Position numbers and translations under genes: made by a program
NCBI GenBank assembly: GCA_005888095.1
Contig: VBKF01000094.1
Location: 1-64,000, forward strand
Direction of reading: 5' to 3'
Origin: Deltaproteobacteria bacterium
GTDB taxonomy: Bacteria > Desulfobacterota > Binatia > DP-6
DNA: 64,000 nt
The notes under the pieces: model-generated
Seen by the model: only the letters and a program-made list of their open reading frames with translations
Told to the model about the DNA's origin: nothing
Databases searched by the model: none
Shown: positions 15,726 to 23,754 of the stretch, one piece after another
How positions within the stretch are numbered: position 1 is the stretch's first letter
How the letters are laid out: each line of letters begins with the position of its first letter

Positions 15726-17090
15726 ATGCTCTCGCGACGGCGCTTCCTCGCTTCGTCGGCGGTCGTCGCGGGAGCCGTCTTGCTCTCCCGCCGAGCGCCC
15801 GCACGCGCCCGCGACGACTGGCCCGCGCACGGCTGCGGCCCGGCGCAGACGCGCCACAACGCCGGGGAGTCGAGGCTTCGCCCGGACAACGTCGCGCGGC
15901 TCGCCTTGCGTTGGGACTTCGAAGCGGACTCGGGAATCACCGGCACCCCGGCGGTGGTCGGCGAGCGGGCCGTCGTCGGCTCCTGGGACGGTCGGGTCTA
16001 CGCTCTCGAGTGCAGCTCCGGAAAGCGGCTCTGGACCTTCGAGGCCGGGACACGGAGCTACCCGCCCGACCGGCGGCTAGGTATCTATGCCTCTCCCGCG
16101 GTCTCGGGAGAGACGGTATTCGTCGCCTGTGACCGGCTGCTCGCGCTCGATCTCGAAAGCGGGCGGCGGCGGTGGGAGCGAGTCGTGGGAGATCCGGAGA
16201 AGAGCTTCGAGTACTTCTGGGCGCCGCCGCTCGTCCACGGCGGCAGGGTCTACGCCGGCGTCTCTTCGGGGAGCGAAACGCAGACACGCGGGCGCGTCGT
16301 CTGCCTGGATGCCGCCACGGGAAGGCCGCTGTGGACGTTCTTCACCGTTCCCGCCCGCGTCTCGGGCGGCGCCCTCATCGCCCCGCCGTCGCTCGACCTC
16401 CGCTCCGGAGCGCTCTACGTCGTGACCGGGAACCCCTTTCACGTTCTCCCGGGGAACCTCGAGCACAGCTCGAGCGTGATCGCCCTCGACGCCGCGACCG
16501 GGGCCTTGCGGTGGACCGACCAGGTTCATCCTCACGACGACCGGAACCTGGACTTGAACTGCCCGCCGATGCTCCTCCGCGGCCGGCGCGGAAGACCGCT
16601 CCTCGTGGCCGGCGGCAAAGACGGCATCCGGGCGTGGGATCGCGAAGCGGGACGGCGGCTCTGGCACGTCCAGCTCAGTCCCGCCGTGCCCCCGGGGGGC
16701 GGAGAAGCCCTCCCCACGACCGGGCCCGAAGCCGGTCCAACCGCGACCGCGGACGGTTTCGTCTTCTTCGCCTCCAACCACCACGCGGACAAGGGATGCG
16801 CCGTGGCCGCGATCGAGGCCGACAGCGGCGAGATCCGCTGGCTCCACTTCCTGCCTGCGTTCCAGTTCGGTCCGCTCTCGGTCGCCGGCGGCGTCGTCTT
16901 CCTCGGCTTGATCGACGGCAAGCTTCGCGCCTGGAGGGCAGCCGACGGCGAGCCCCTCTGGGAGTCGGCTGCCGGCCCGCCGATCGCCGGCGGCCCGGCC
17001 ATCGCGCACGGCATGGTCTTCGTCGGTACCGGGGCCGGGCAGTTCCTTCCGGGGAAGAAGCTCCTCGCCTTCGGTCTCCCCTCCGCGTAG
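15726..17090 (+). CDS. Tat-exported PQQ-binding-like beta-propeller protein
   Basis: 454 aa. The N-terminus has a twin-arginine signal (LSRRRFLASSAVVAGAVLL). The mature part is built from repeated blades with the quinoprotein-type signature xxGxxYALxxxxGxxLWxF: RVYALECSSGKRLWTF, LALDLESGRRRWERV, VVCLDAATGRPLWTF, IALDAATGALRW, IRAWDREAGRRLWHV. Such folds either hold PQQ in alcohol or glucose dehydrogenases or serve as scaffolds, as in BamB. I do not see the vicinal Cys pair typical of methanol dehydrogenases. It is the first gene of the arm and ends 10 nt before eboC, so its role is presumably linked to that pathway in the periplasm. Confidence 0.82.
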   Translation: MLSRRRFLASSAVVAGAVLLSRRAPARARDDWPAHGCGPAQTRHNAGESRLRPDNVARLALRWDFEADSGITGTPAVVGERAVVGSWDGRVYALECSSGKRLWTFEAGTRSYPPDRRLGIYASPAVSGETVFVACDRLLALDLESGRRRWERVVGDPEKSFEYFWAPPLVHGGRVYAGVSSGSETQTRGRVVCLDAATGRPLWTFFTVPARVSGGALIAPPSLDLRSGALYVVTGNPFHVLPGNLEHSSSVIALDAATGALRWTDQVHPHDDRNLDLNCPPMLLRGRRGRPLLVAGGKDGIRAWDREAGRRLWHVQLSPAVPPGGGEALPTTGPEAGPTATADGFVFFASNHHADKGCAVAAIEADSGEIRWLHFLPAFQFGPLSVAGGVVFLGLIDGKLRAWRAADGEPLWESAAGPPIAGGPAIAHGMVFVGTGAGQFLPGKKLLAFGLPSA

Positions 17091-17100
17091 GCTCCGGGGC

Positions 17101-17997
17101 GTGACGGCTCCGACGCACCGTAAGGGCCTCGCCGCGGGAGTGCTCGCGCTCCTCCGGCCGCCGAACGTCTTCACCGCCGTCGCCGACTCCTTCGCCGGGC
17201 TCATCCTCGCGCGCCAGGCGGGCCCGGCGTCGGACGATCCCGGGCTCTGGTGCATCGCGGCTTCAGCCTGTCTCTACCTCGGCGGAATCGCCCTCAACGA
17301 CTACTTCGATCGGGAAGTGGATGCGGTCGAGCGACCGGAGCGCCCGATTCCCTCGGGGACCGTTCCGCCGATCGTCGCCGCGGGGCTCGGCGCGGCCCTT
17401 CTGGCCGCGGGAATCGCGTTTGCGGGCCGCGCGGGCACACCCGCCATCATGGTCGCGGCCGTGCTCGCGCTCGCGATCCTGGTCTACGACGGCGTCTTGA
17501 AGGGGACCGCAGCCGGTTTCCTCAACATGGGCGTCTGCCGCGGCCTCAACTTCTGCATGCCCATGTCGCTGGCGCCGCGATCCGTTCCGACGTCTTTTGT
17601 CTTCGCCCCGGTGCTTCTCACCGCGTACATCTCTGTCCTCACGTACCTCTCGCGCGAAGAGGTCGGCGGCAACACGCTCGAACGTGCGCGGCGCGGCGTC
17701 ACCGCGCTGGCCGTCGTCGCGCTGATCATGGCCGTTGCGATCGCCCCGTGGCCTGCGGCGCCGGTCGGATGGGCTTTCCTGGCGGTCCTCGTGGCTCGGG
17801 GTGGAATGCTCTTCGCGCCGCTCTGGACCGAGCCGGGAGGGCCGGCGACCGGACACGCGATCGGCGGAGGAATTCTGCTGATTCCGCTGTTTGACGCGAC
17901 GTTCGTCGCCGCGGCGGCCCACGTCTCATGGGCGTTCGCGGTCGCGTCGCTCATGTTGCCGGCAACGGCGCTCCGGCGCATGTACAGTCCCACCTGA
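17101..17997 (+). CDS. eboC: UbiA-family prenyltransferase, EboC-like
   Basis: 298 aa integral membrane protein with about eight or nine hydrophobic helices. The first aspartate-rich motif is NDYFDREVDAVERPERPIPSG, the NDxxDxxxD signature of UbiA enzymes. The second region reads LVYDGVLKGTAAGFLNMGVCRGLNFCMPM, which resembles EboC-type members rather than ubiquinone or heme O enzymes. UbiA enzymes attach prenyl chains to small acceptors. EboC is the membrane component of ebo clusters, where the product is unknown. Start is GTG. Stop and next ATG are separated by 1 nt. The EboC label rests on the neighbouring EboA, EboB, EboE and EboF homologues. Confidence 0.82.
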   Translation: MTAPTHRKGLAAGVLALLRPPNVFTAVADSFAGLILARQAGPASDDPGLWCIAASACLYLGGIALNDYFDREVDAVERPERPIPSGTVPPIVAAGLGAALLAAGIAFAGRAGTPAIMVAAVLALAILVYDGVLKGTAAGFLNMGVCRGLNFCMPMSLAPRSVPTSFVFAPVLLTAYISVLTYLSREEVGGNTLERARRGVTALAVVALIMAVAIAPWPAAPVGWAFLAVLVARGGMLFAPLWTEPGGPATGHAIGGGILLIPLFDATFVAAAAHVSWAFAVASLMLPATALRRMYSPT

Positions 17998-17998
17998 G

Positions 17999-18829
17999 AT
18001 GCGTCTCGGCTACAACACCAACGGCTTCACTTCCCACCGCCTGCGCGATGCGCTCGAGGTCATCGCCGGGCTCGGCTTCAAGAGCGTCGCCATCACCCTC
18101 GATGCCGGGGCGCTCGATCCGTACGACCGTTCGACGGCCCAGGAGGCGAAGGCGATCGGCGCCTGGCTGGCCGAGCACGACCTCGTGCCCGTCGTCGAGA
18201 CCGGCGCGCGGTTCCTGCTCGATCCCTGGCGCAAGCACTGGCCCACTCTCCTCTCCCCGAGAACCGAAGACCGCGCGCGAAGAATCGACTTCCTGAAGCG
18301 CGCAATAGGCGTCGCCTCGTTGCTCGGCGCGGAAGTCCTCTCGCTCTGGTCGGGAACGGCGGAAGCGGAGGAGCCGGCGGAGCTCCTGGACGAACGCCTC
18401 GCAGAGGGTCTCCGGACTCTCGCGCGCGATGCGGCCGAGCACGGCGTCGTCCTGGGCTTCGAGGCCGAGCCCGGCATGCACATCGAGAACCTGGCGGGTT
18501 TCCGCCGGATACGCGACCGGGTCGGAGAGCCGGGCCTCCGTCTCACTCTGGATGTCGGTCACGCACACATGACCGAGGAAAGCGCGCCAGAAGCCATCCG
18601 GCGCTCCGCGCGCGAGATCGTGAACGTGCACCTCGAGGGCATGCGTCACGACCGCCACGAGCACCTGCTTCCCGGCGAAGGTGACCTGGACCTCGCCGCC
18701 GTCGTGTCCGCCCTCCGTGAGATCGATTACCGCGGCCCGGCCAACCTCGAGTTGAGCCGCCACGGCCACATGGCGGTTGACGCCGCCCGCCGCGCCATCG
18801 AGTTCTTCCGGCCATTCGGGCTGCCATAG
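17999..18829 (+). CDS. xylose-isomerase-like TIM-barrel protein (sugar phosphate isomerase/epimerase)
   Basis: 276 aa. It has the fold of the AP-endonuclease-2/xylose isomerase superfamily. MRLGYNTNGFTSHRLRDALE is the first strand and helix. Likely metal ligands are in LGFEAEPGM (Glu), LTLDVGHAHM (Asp and His), NVHLEGMRHDRHEHL (His) and NLELSRHGH (Glu). Reaction unknown. Family members isomerise or epimerise sugars and cyclitols. It starts 1 nt after the eboC stop and converges on eboF with only 11 bp between stops. It is distinct from the larger EboE barrel in the opposite arm. Confidence 0.85.
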   Translation: MRLGYNTNGFTSHRLRDALEVIAGLGFKSVAITLDAGALDPYDRSTAQEAKAIGAWLAEHDLVPVVETGARFLLDPWRKHWPTLLSPRTEDRARRIDFLKRAIGVASLLGAEVLSLWSGTAEAEEPAELLDERLAEGLRTLARDAAEHGVVLGFEAEPGMHIENLAGFRRIRDRVGEPGLRLTLDVGHAHMTEESAPEAIRRSAREIVNVHLEGMRHDRHEHLLPGEGDLDLAAVVSALREIDYRGPANLELSRHGHMAVDAARRAIEFFRPFGLP

Positions 18830-18840
18830 CCATCAGGACC

Positions 18841-20214
18841 CTAGCGATCGAGGAGATCGAGTGCGAGCGAGAGGACATCGGTCATGGCCATCTTTTCGCG
18901 CGAGAAGCGGGCCTCCGAGCAGATCGCCACCGGGCCTTCCTCCGCTCGATCGGGAAGCCGCCCGTGGGTTCCCCGGACGATGGTCGGATCGAGCGAGATC
19001 ACGTCCATGAGGTAGCGGAGGCCGAGCGCCTTTCGGGCGAGCGCCCAGGCGGCGCGGAGCTTCACCAGCGGGCGAGCGGGATCGAAGAAGAGCTCCGCGG
19101 GGTCGTAGCCGGGCTTGCGATGAATGTCGACGGTGCGCGCGAAGTCGGGAGCCCGCGCGTCATCGAGCCAGTAGTAATAGGTGAACCAGGCATCGCGCTC
19201 CGCCACCGCGACGAGATCTCCCGCCCGCTCGTGGTCGAGACCGAACTCCGCCTTTCCCGCATCGTCGAGCACTCGTTCCACGCCATTCATCGAGCGGAGG
19301 ATCTCGGTCACTCGCTCCCGATCCTCGCGACGCTTCACGTAGACGTGCGCGATCTGGTGATCGGCGACGGCGAAGGCGCGCGACTCGCCGAAGTCGAGCA
19401 GCTCCCAGCCGAGCGGCGTCTCGAGCGCCGAGAGCAGGCCGGCCTCGCGGAGCACTCGGTTCGGATGCAGGGGACGGCGGGCGTCGGTGATGCCGTACTC
19501 CGAAACCACGAGCACCGCTGCGCCTCGCGCCCTCACCTGTGCGATCAGCTCGCCGGCCACCCGATCGATCTTCGTCACCTCGGCACGGGCACGCGGATCG
19601 GAGGCGCCATAGCGCTGGAAGTCATAGTCCAGGTGTGGAAGGTAGACGAGCGCGAGCGTCGGCCGGTGCTTCTCGATCACGTGCAGCGCGGCCCGCGCGA
19701 TCCACGCCGAGGCGTCGATCGCCGCCCCCGGACCCCAGAAGGTGTGGAACGGAAACGCGCCGAGCGCCGACTCGAGCTCGAGGCGAAGGCCGTGCGGGTA
19801 GGTGTAGATGCCGAAGAGCTTGCTCCCGTCGGCCGGGTACGTCGGCCTCGGCGTCACCCCGAGATCCGCCGTGGTGTTCATGTTGTACCACCAGAAGAGG
19901 TTCGCGCAGCGGAGCGACGGATCGCGCCGACGCGCCTCGTCCCACAACTTCTCTCCCTGGATGAGCGCTCCCGACTGCCGCCAGAGCCACACCTCGTTCA
20001 GCTCGCGGAAATACCAGCCGTTGCCGACGATGCCGTGATTGCGCGGAAGCTTCCCCGTCACCATCGTCGCCTGTGCCGAGCAGGTCACCGCGGGGAGCAC
20101 CGGGGCGAGCTCCGCCGCGAAGCCATCGCCAGCGAGTGCCGAGAGGTTCGGCGTCTCGGCCCCGAGCATCCCCCGCGTGAGACCCACGACGTCGAGGAGG
20201 AGAACCGGCTTCAC
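18841..20214 (-). CDS. eboF: alkaline phosphatase/nucleotide pyrophosphatase-family protein, EboF-like
   Basis: 457 aa from a GTG at 20214 that overlaps the eboE stop (GTGA). The N-terminus KPVLLLDVVGLT gives the first metal Asp, and PAVTCSAQATMVTGKLPRNHG holds the nucleophile Thr region of the NPP/alkaline phosphatase superfamily. Two later metal sites differ from textbook members. The DxxGH motif reads LDYDFQRYG (Gln in place of His), and the usual SDHG reads SEYG. The product may therefore be a specialised or weak phosphodiesterase. No signal peptide is visible, so it is probably cytoplasmic. It is the last gene of the ino1-eboA-eboB-eboE-eboF arm. Confidence 0.8.
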   Translation of the reverse strand: MKPVLLLDVVGLTRGMLGAETPNLSALAGDGFAAELAPVLPAVTCSAQATMVTGKLPRNHGIVGNGWYFRELNEVWLWRQSGALIQGEKLWDEARRRDPSLRCANLFWWYNMNTTADLGVTPRPTYPADGSKLFGIYTYPHGLRLELESALGAFPFHTFWGPGAAIDASAWIARAALHVIEKHRPTLALVYLPHLDYDFQRYGASDPRARAEVTKIDRVAGELIAQVRARGAAVLVVSEYGITDARRPLHPNRVLREAGLLSALETPLGWELLDFGESRAFAVADHQIAHVYVKRREDRERVTEILRSMNGVERVLDDAGKAEFGLDHERAGDLVAVAERDAWFTYYYWLDDARAPDFARTVDIHRKPGYDPAELFFDPARPLVKLRAAWALARKALGLRYLMDVISLDPTIVRGTHGRLPDRAEEGPVAICSEARFSREKMAMTDVLSLALDLLDR

Positions 20215-21425
20215 GACTCCCTTCGCGCGCCACACGCGGCCAGCGCGCGCTCGGCGAACTCGATCTCGCGGGCGATCCCTTCGACGAGCGTCTCGTCGTC
20301 GCGCGGCCGGATGGACTCCGGGAGCACGTTCCAGGTGTAGGTCTCGACCTCGAAATGAGGCAGCGGTCGCGTGGCGGCCGCTCGCGAGATCAGCTGGAGG
20401 AGATCCTTCGACGTGGTGCGGAGCCCCTGCCCTTGGGGCTCCCAGTGCAGCGGGGCGTGAAAGTGCACACGCCAATCGGCAGGCTCGGCGAAGCGCTCGC
20501 GAGCGGCCAGCGCGGGGCCGAGGTCGGCCCACCCTTCGACCACGCCGCTTCGGTCCCGGCGCCGCACCTGGTGGAGGAAGCGAATCTCGTCGAAGGGGCG
20601 AAGCCGTGGCTCGGCGCGCGAGGAGTCCTCCCCCGGCACCTCGAGTGCACAGGAGAGCTGGACCTTGCCGACGCGAATACCGGCCTCGGAGATCTTGCTC
20701 CATGCCGCGGCCGGGTCCTCGAACTCGACCGCTTGATGGCAAGCATCGAAGCAGAGGCCGAGATGACGGTCGACGATCGCCGGATCCACTCCCCGCCGGC
20801 GTACGGCCGGGCGGAGGCGATCGTGGAAAAAAGCGATTGCCTGGTCGCTCGTCTCCACGATGCAGTCGGGCTCGGGCTCGAGACAGACCCGGATCCGGCG
20901 GCCGTGCCGGTCGGCGAGCCGATGGAGATCCACCGCCAGGTGGGCAAGGGTCGTCGCGCATTCTTCCGCGCTCGATGCCCCGGCGGTCGGCGCATAGGTC
21001 AGCGGTAGAGTCGAGATCGTTCCCTCCTCAACGTCCGCCGGGAGAAGCTCGCACAGGATGTGCGCGAGATCGAGCGTGTAGTGATGCCGCCGGACGTCGG
21101 CCCAGTCGGGGCGATAGACTTCTTCCTTGACGCGCTCGGCGTGAAAGTCGCCGTAAGGAAAGCCGTTGAGTGTCACGAGCTCGAGCCCGTTCGCCTCGAG
21201 CCCTTCGCGAAGCTGCGTGCGCGTGTCCGGCGAGGCGAGCAGCTCGCTCGCGCTCCGGCGGCTCAGCCAGAGGCCGAGGGAGAGCCGCCGCACGCCGAGC
21301 CGGCGGCGTACCGGCGCGCAGTAACGGGACAGCGCCCCAAGAACGGACTCGAGGTCGTCGATCGCGTGAACGTTGGTGCAGTACGTGAGGATCGTGCGGC
21401 TGCCGTCGGGAAAGCGGATCCGCAT
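20211..21425 (-). CDS. eboE: EboE-like TIM-barrel protein (metabolite traffic protein family)
   Basis: 404 aa. The N-terminus TILTYCTNVHAIDDLESVL and the block LNGFPYGDFHAERVKEEVYRP are characteristic of EboE proteins, which belong to the xylose-isomerase-like TIM barrels. Further support: LPLTYAPT, RIRVCLEPEPDC with an acidic ligand, and LGLCFDACHQAVEF with the Asp/Cys/His set in the place of metal ligands. The C-terminus has PHFEVETYTWNVLP. The biochemical role is unknown; EboE is thought to act with EboF and EboC on a small-molecule precursor. The ATG lies 2 nt after the eboB stop, and the stop overlaps the eboF GTG, so translation is coupled. Confidence 0.85.
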   Translation of the reverse strand: MRIRFPDGSRTILTYCTNVHAIDDLESVLGALSRYCAPVRRRLGVRRLSLGLWLSRRSASELLASPDTRTQLREGLEANGLELVTLNGFPYGDFHAERVKEEVYRPDWADVRRHHYTLDLAHILCELLPADVEEGTISTLPLTYAPTAGASSAEECATTLAHLAVDLHRLADRHGRRIRVCLEPEPDCIVETSDQAIAFFHDRLRPAVRRRGVDPAIVDRHLGLCFDACHQAVEFEDPAAAWSKISEAGIRVGKVQLSCALEVPGEDSSRAEPRLRPFDEIRFLHQVRRRDRSGVVEGWADLGPALAARERFAEPADWRVHFHAPLHWEPQGQGLRTTSKDLLQLISRAAATRPLPHFEVETYTWNVLPESIRPRDDETLVEGIAREIEFAERALAACGARRES

Positions 21426-21427
21426 GC

Positions 21428-22300
21428 TCACCAGTGTTGTCCGCCTCGAAGGAGCGTATTCCCCTCCCACGGGCCTCGGTCGATCGCCAGTGGCTGCTCG
21501 AGCTCCGCGGGGTCGAGGCGGCCCGTCTGCGAGAAGAAGGCGACCGGGTTCTTCCAGACGAGCGTCTCGATCGCCGCGTCGGGGAGGCCTCGGCCGCGAA
21601 GGTGCATCGCCGTCCGCGGGACCTTGAGCGGATCACTCCGTCCCCAGTCGGCGGCGCTGTTGATGATCATGCGCTCGACGCCATAGCGCTCGAAGATCGC
21701 GCCGACGCGCTCCTCGGTCATCTTGGTGTCGGGGTAGATCGAGAAGCCGATGTAGTGACCGGTCTCGACGACGAGCGGCACCGTCTCCTCGGTGTTGTGA
21801 TCGATCAACACGCGCTCGGGTGCTACGTTCATCTCGCGCACGATCGCCACCGTCCGCTCGAGCCCTTTCACCTTGTCGCGGTGGGGAAGGTGGACGAGGA
21901 GGGGGAGCTCGTGCCGCATGGCCAGCTCGATCTGCACGCGAAAGAACTTTTCCTCGGTCGCCGTCTGGTCGTCGAAGCCGATCTCGCCGACCGCCACCAC
22001 GCCGTCCTTCTCGAGGTATCGCGGCAACACCTCGATCACCGCCTGATTCACGCGGCCGTCGTTGGCCTCCTTCGGGTTGAGCGCGACCGTGCAGACGTGG
22101 CGGATGCCGTACTGACTCGCCCGGTAGCGCTCGAAGCCGAGGAGCAGATCGAAGTAGTCGACGAAGGTTCCAACCGACGTCCGTGGCTGGCCCTGCCAGA
22201 AGGCCGGCTCGCAGACCGCGACGATGCCGGCAAGCGCCATGCGCTCGTAGTCGTCGGTCACCCGCGAGGCCATGTGCACGTGCGGCTCGAATATCTTCAT
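21428..22300 (-). CDS. eboB: TatD-like metal-dependent hydrolase, EboB-like
   Basis: 290 aa. The amidohydrolase-superfamily barrel shows HxH in IFEPHVHMASR near the N-terminus, VGEIGFDDQT with the bridging Glu, LLVHLPHRDK (His), VLIDHNTEE (His) and SAADWGRSDP (Asp). It differs from DNA-repair TatD proteins in the central region (FWQGQPRTSVGTFVDYFDLL), which is the form found in ebo clusters. Substrate unknown. AAGG precedes the ATG at 22300. The gap to eboA upstream is 8 nt and to eboE downstream 2 nt. Confidence 0.85.
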   Translation of the reverse strand: MKIFEPHVHMASRVTDDYERMALAGIVAVCEPAFWQGQPRTSVGTFVDYFDLLLGFERYRASQYGIRHVCTVALNPKEANDGRVNQAVIEVLPRYLEKDGVVAVGEIGFDDQTATEEKFFRVQIELAMRHELPLLVHLPHRDKVKGLERTVAIVREMNVAPERVLIDHNTEETVPLVVETGHYIGFSIYPDTKMTEERVGAIFERYGVERMIINSAADWGRSDPLKVPRTAMHLRGRGLPDAAIETLVWKNPVAFFSQTGRLDPAELEQPLAIDRGPWEGNTLLRGGQHW

Positions 22301-22308
22301 CGTGCCTT

Positions 22309-23091
22309 CTATCGCCCCGCGCGCGCGAGTGCCACCTCGAGCATGCGACGCTCGTAGGGATCGGCAGCGGTCGCCAGGCGGTTCCGGATCCGCTCGACGG
22401 TGCCCGGGATCGGGTGGAGCGCGATCACCGGCCAGAGGTCCGCGCCGACGCTCCGCCCCGCGTGCTCGCGTTCGGTGACGTAGGCGAAGAGCATGCGGGC
22501 GAGCTCCGGCGTCGCCCGCTCCTCGACCCGCTCGATGCGCTCGACGCGGAGACCGACGAACGCGCACTTGAGGACCGCCTGATTGAAGAGATCGTCCGGC
22601 AGGTGGCGCGAGGTGTAGCCGTTCTCGCAGATGGCGGCGGCGAAGAGATCGGCGGCATTGGCGCGCAGGGAATCTCTCACGGCCGGGAGCGCCGCGTCGC
22701 TCTCGGGCAGCAGCGCGAGCCCTCGGAGGAGAGCGATCCGCTCCCGGCCGTCGCTCACGAAGTAGAGATCGTTGGCGCGTGCGGGGGCGCCGGCCGGCTC
22801 GCGCCGGGCATCCTCGAGGAGAAGGAGCACCCGCGCGGCCTCATCCACGCGCCATGGGTTCAGGACAGGCCCGCCGGAAAACAGTCGGACGATCTCCGCG
22901 GAGGGCGGCTCGAGGAGCATCGCGTGACCGACCTTCCGAGGTGCGCTCGGAAAATGTCGCCCGAGCGCCAACCCGTCTCCCCGTATCTCCCTTCGGGCGG
23001 TGGAGAGCCACGCCGAGGCCGGCTGGGAAACGCGGGGCGCGAGTCGAGCGTCCAGCGCGTCGATGCTCGCGGGAAGGTTCAACTCACTCAA
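22309..23091 (-). CDS. eboA: EboA-domain protein
   Basis: 260 aa, soluble and mostly helical. The diagnostic C-terminal block is LFNQAVLKCAFVGLRVERIERVEERATPELARMLF as seen in EboA proteins (NQ-VLKALF-G-P--RI), preceded by FAAAICENGYTSRHLP and followed by YVTEREHAGRSVGADLWPVI. Its biochemical function is unknown. No ATG fits the upstream boundary: a TTG at 23091 or 23082, overlapping the stop of the preceding secreted-protein gene, is the likely start by coupling. An ATG at 23169 would overlap that gene by 86 bp and add residues that are only its shadow. Confidence 0.75.
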   Translation of the reverse strand: MSELNLPASIDALDARLAPRVSQPASAWLSTARREIRGDGLALGRHFPSAPRKVGHAMLLEPPSAEIVRLFSGGPVLNPWRVDEAARVLLLLEDARREPAGAPARANDLYFVSDGRERIALLRGLALLPESDAALPAVRDSLRANAADLFAAAICENGYTSRHLPDDLFNQAVLKCAFVGLRVERIERVEERATPELARMLFAYVTEREHAGRSVGADLWPVIALHPIPGTVERIRNRLATAADPYERRMLEVALARAGR

Positions 23092-23740
23092 TCGGCTGAT
23101 CGAGCCCGAGTGCCACCAGGAAGCGCGATGCACACTCCCCGCCTTGCCTCCCGGGATAGGGCCGAGCAAAGCGGAATTCGTACATCGGAAGCCGTCCGTT
23201 GATGGTCACGGGCCGGATCTCTTCCGAGCGCTCGGCGTCCTTCAAGCGCGCCGTGACCGACGGCGCCGATCCGGGCTTCCAGCCAAGCTTCACGTTGACC
23301 AGCGAATTGTGGTTCCAGGCTTGCCCCCCATCCGGTTCACACTTGCACCGGAGCTCTTCCACGATGTCGAAGTCGAGCGCGCTGAATTCTCCCGCCTTCT
23401 CGAATCCGAGGCCGCGGGCGCTGCGGGTGATCACTCCCCAGCCGGCGCCGAAGAGCTTTTCGGGATCGTTCTCGATCGTCGCCGACGACTGGCCGGCTTC
23501 GGTGTAGCGGAGGCGGAAGCTTGCCGGCGGCGCGGATCCTTCGAGATCTGTGTCGCACGGCGGGGGTGCCGGCTCCGCCCAGGAGATCATCTTCACCAGC
23601 GTGACGCGCTCGGGAGGCTTCGCGGCCGCCTTCGGCGGCCCTCCGGGGCCATGGTGATGATGGCGGGGCGCCGCTGCGTGCGGCCGCCAGAGACTGCAAG
23701 AGAGCAGCAAACAGATCGGTGCGAGCCAGCGGGCTTTCAC
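23084..23740 (-). CDS. secreted protein of unknown function in the ebo-type arm
   Basis: 218 aa from a GTG at 23740. The signal peptide WLAPICLLLSCSLW precedes a His/Pro/Ala-rich stretch. The mature domain holds ISWAEPAPPPC, FSALDFDIVEELRCKCEPD and YEFRFARPYPGRQGGEC. These three blocks also occur, in the same order and spacing, in the lipoprotein encoded at 25047-25730, so the two are paralogues. The Cys set suggests disulfides. I do not recognise a family. It lies between ino1 (14 nt upstream) and eboA (overlap), so it belongs to the operon and would act outside the cytoplasm, where the ebo product is thought to be delivered. Confidence 0.75.
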   Translation of the reverse strand: MKARWLAPICLLLSCSLWRPHAAAPRHHHHGPGGPPKAAAKPPERVTLVKMISWAEPAPPPCDTDLEGSAPPASFRLRYTEAGQSSATIENDPEKLFGAGWGVITRSARGLGFEKAGEFSALDFDIVEELRCKCEPDGGQAWNHNSLVNVKLGWKPGSAPSVTARLKDAERSEEIRPVTINGRLPMYEFRFARPYPGRQGGECASRFLVALGLDQPIE

Positions 23741-23754
23741 GGAACACCCGCGAT

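Noticed and set aside
18841-20961. A longer start for eboF that extends through eboE
   Set aside because: The extra residues are eboE read out of frame. The GTG at 20214 overlapping the eboE stop gives the family N-terminus.
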